A stretch of 6,384 nucleotides of DNA. Origin: Bacillota bacterium (lineage in GTDB: Bacteria > Bacillota > Clostridia > Peptostreptococcales > Anaerovoracaceae). Shown here piece after piece: positions 4,948-6,384 of the stretch (positions are counted from its first letter, which is position 1; each line of letters begins with the position of its first letter). Location of the stretch: NCBI GenBank assembly GCA_021443825.1, contig JABUTE010000117.1, positions 1-6,384 of the forward strand. Reading direction: 5' to 3'. A program made the translations under genes and the position numbers. The notes beneath the pieces are model-generated. The model ran no database searches and was not told where the DNA came from. It saw only the letters and a program-made list of their open reading frames with translations.

Positions 4948-6384
4948 TTACTGCTCCATGACCACCATCGCCGTAACGGAATCAAGCCAGGTAGAACGGT
5001 CGCTGCGAAGGGTCTGCAGCAATGAGGTAAGAGCGACCTGATTGGTCTGGATCTCGCACCCCTCGGGGGTGCTTTCCGAAACGATGGACCCAACGGAGCT
5101 GATGACGTACGGCTCGCCGCTTACCATGCCGGTATAGAGCATGATGTGGCCGGGCAGGTACAGGATCGATCCTGCAGGTGCCTTTTTCAAAAGCGCAAGC
5201 TTATGCTCTGCCGAAGCAAACCGAAGATCATAGGTTTTGACCGACTGCATCCGGATCTGGGCTGCAGAGGTGCGGGGAAGCGTGATGCCAAAGCAGGCAT
5301 AGACCTCCTTTGCATAGCCGGAGCAATCCTGGGCATTGTTGGCCCCGGCCCAGCCGTACAGGGCGCCCAGATGCTTGAAGGCCTGCGTAAGCACGTTTTC
5401 TTCGGTGAATTCCAGATACCCGATATGCACATCCTCGGTGACTGGAATCGGCTGCAGAGTATAGGTAAGAGAGCCGTCGTCTGCCAGGGTCGGAACGGAT
5501 GCCACATAACAGCCGAAGGTACTGCGGCCATGGAGCTGGGAAGGCTGCTCTTCCAAAGGAACGAGGGCCAGCCTGGTGCCCATGGGCAGCGTCATCCCGG
5601 AAAGCTGGGGCGTATACGGATCCACAGTCAGATGAAGCTCCTTTCCCGTGACTGTCAGAAAGCGCTCCGGGTCTTGAGCATCCAGCCATTCCTGCTTATC
5701 ACGGCAATAGGCGATGGCATCGCTTTTTACCCAGCCGCCGCACGACCGGCAGACCACAAGGCTATACGTCTCATCGGCAGAGCTCCACAAAACGACCACC
5801 GGTTCAAAGGGAAGCAGCTCTGTATTGGCCATGCGGTCATAATACAGGGTTCCGTTCTTCGTCTGCAGCATATCCTCCGAAGGAAGGCGCTGCAGGGCTT
5901 CCCGCCGGACGGCGATCCCGTACCGGGGAGTGACCAGCTCAGGAACCCGGCTTTTGCCGGTATTTTCGATCAATTGATCGAAATACGCCTGCTCTGCATA
6001 TTCGTCATTGACGTAAAACCCCTGAAAGCCCTTGAAGGAGTCGATCAGCTCGTTGATCAGGGTCAGAACCGATTTTCCGGCATAGACGTCGCCGATCTCC
6101 TCGAAATCGAACAGCACATTGCCGATGCCCAGCATCTTGCGGTTTGTATAGTTGAAGTATTGGATCGCCTCGCTGTTCCATAATACTGCCGAAGGATCCG
6201 CTCCGGAAGACTTCCTTTGTTCGATCCAATAGGTGGCCTGCAGCATCTGCAGGGTGGTTCCCTCATTGAGGGCGACCAATTCCGACGGTCCGGTCTCATT
6301 GACAGAGACCGGCTTGTAGGAGCGGGCTCTGATTTTCAGCATCGCTTTGGCGGAATCCATTTTCCAAAAAGAAAGGCCCAATAC
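4948..6384 (-). CDS. SH3-domain NlpC/P60 (C40) cell-wall peptidase, N-terminus outside window
   Basis: Predicted secreted peptidase cleaving peptide bonds in peptidoglycan stems or released muropeptides. The frame runs open to the right edge, giving 478 residues. The only start-like codons near the edge (TTG at 6381, ATG at 6360) have no ribosome binding site, so the true start and any signal peptide lie outside. Numbering from the TTG: about 10-145 resemble the helical N-terminal domain of these enzymes; 150-226 look like an SH3b1-type domain (LQRLPSEDML, then VVVLWSSADETYSLVV and GGWVKSDAIAYC); 240-315 probably form a second SH3-like domain; 325-477 are the catalytic NlpC/P60 domain, with nucleophile Cys353 in AQDCSGY and His412 in LPGHIMLYTG. 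The usual third polar residue, often His in an I-H-S context, appears as Ser in VISSVGS (428-429). It ends in TAA 88 bases before the dehydrogenase gene, with no clear terminator between. Family secure, substrate not. Confidence 0.9.
   Translation of the reverse strand, partial: VLGLSFWKMDSAKAMLKIRARSYKPVSVNETGPSELVALNEGTTLQMLQATYWIEQRKSSGADPSAVLWNSEAIQYFNYTNRKMLGIGNVLFDFEEIGDVYAGKSVLTLINELIDSFKGFQGFYVNDEYAEQAYFDQLIENTGKSRVPELVTPRYGIAVRREALQRLPSEDMLQTKNGTLYYDRMANTELLPFEPVVVLWSSADETYSLVVCRSCGGWVKSDAIAYCRDKQEWLDAQDPERFLTVTGKELHLTVDPYTPQLSGMTLPMGTRLALVPLEEQPSQLHGRSTFGCYVASVPTLADDGSLTYTLQPIPVTEDVHIGYLEFTEENVLTQAFKHLGALYGWAGANNAQDCSGYAKEVYACFGITLPRTSAAQIRMQSVKTYDLRFASAEHKLALLKKAPAGSILYLPGHIMLYTGMVSGEPYVISSVGSIVSESTPEGCEIQTNQVALTSLLQTLRSDRSTWLDSVTAMVVMEQ
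5947..5960. repeat. Small GC-rich inverted repeat inside the peptidase gene
   Basis: CCGGC (5947-5951) and GCCGG (5956-5960) flank a TTTT loop, forming a 5-bp stem. It lies three bases from the longer palindrome at 5964-5983. Read on the plus strand it is followed by TATTTT, which resembles a weak terminator, but nothing plausible is transcribed in that direction here. Probably incidental to the coding sequence. Confidence 0.3.
5964..5983. repeat. Perfect 20-bp palindrome inside the peptidase gene
   Basis: The half-site TTTCGATCAA is followed at once by its exact reverse complement, with no spacer. It encodes part of YFDQLIENT (residues about 133-141) of the peptidase. A perfect 10-bp-arm palindrome is unlikely by chance in a window this size (by simple base-frequency reasoning well under one expected), but its function is unknown. 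It could be a protein-binding site, a transcript hairpin, or coincidence under coding constraint. Confidence 0.55.

Noticed and set aside
3594..4961. 455-codon open frame on the plus strand opposite the dehydrogenase gene
   Set aside because: Again in exact antisense codon register with a clearly conserved enzyme; its openness follows from avoidance of TTA, CTA and TCA sense codons. It runs through the dehydrogenase promoter and has no domain of its own.
5146..6183. 345-codon plus-strand open frame opposite the peptidase gene
   Set aside because: Codon-register shadow of the NlpC/P60 gene, which has conserved catalytic motifs. The frame has no recognisable domain and no ribosome binding site.
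6379..6381. TTG as the start codon of the peptidase gene
   Set aside because: The frame stays open to the window edge, no ribosome binding site precedes the TTG within the few bases available, and the first residues do not form a signal peptide as expected for this family. The gene more likely begins outside the window.

Overview
The window looks like an ordinary chromosomal segment of a Gram-positive, probably clostridial (Firmicutes/Bacillota) anaerobe of moderate-to-high GC. The evidence is a secreted protein with three S-layer homology (SLH) repeats of the Cys-containing type common in gut Clostridia, an SH3b/NlpC-P60 cell-wall peptidase of the type found in such bacteria, and strong AGAGGT/AAAGGGGG ribosome binding sites. 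The genus cannot be fixed from the sequence. No tRNA, rRNA, CRISPR array, transposase or phage gene is visible.

Layout: (1) 2-1312, plus strand, is the C-terminal three quarters of recN, the SMC-like DNA double-strand-break repair ATPase, cut by the left edge. (2) 1313-1415 is a convergent gap with a perfect 12-bp hairpin that has T-rich tracts on both sides, so it probably ends transcription from both directions. (3) Three genes follow on the minus strand, transcribed from right to left: an NlpC/P60 peptidase with SH3-type domains (4948 to the right edge, N-terminus outside the window), a UDP-N-acetyl-D-mannosamine dehydrogenase of the WecC type (3642-4859), and a 709-residue secreted SLH protein with about 15-residue GGTF-type repeats (1416-3545). 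The gaps between them are 88 and 96 bases. The 88-base gap upstream of the dehydrogenase holds a good extended -10 promoter. The 96-base gap upstream of the SLH gene is AT-rich and holds a strong ribosome binding site but only a weak -10 candidate.

The three minus-strand genes share a cell-envelope theme: a peptidoglycan-cleaving enzyme, an enzyme making an acidic aminosugar nucleotide for a wall or surface polymer, and a protein predicted to attach to the wall. Whether they act together is inference. The biosynthetic partners one would want (UDP-GlcNAc 2-epimerase, glycosyltransferases, pyruvyltransferase CsaB) are not in the window.

I find no convincing new biological system here. The points most worth checking are the repeat architecture and divergent SLH motifs of the surface protein, an apparent absence of the usual third catalytic residue in the NlpC/P60 domain, and a 20-bp perfect palindrome inside the peptidase gene. 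All the long open frames opposite the real genes are explained by codon choice.
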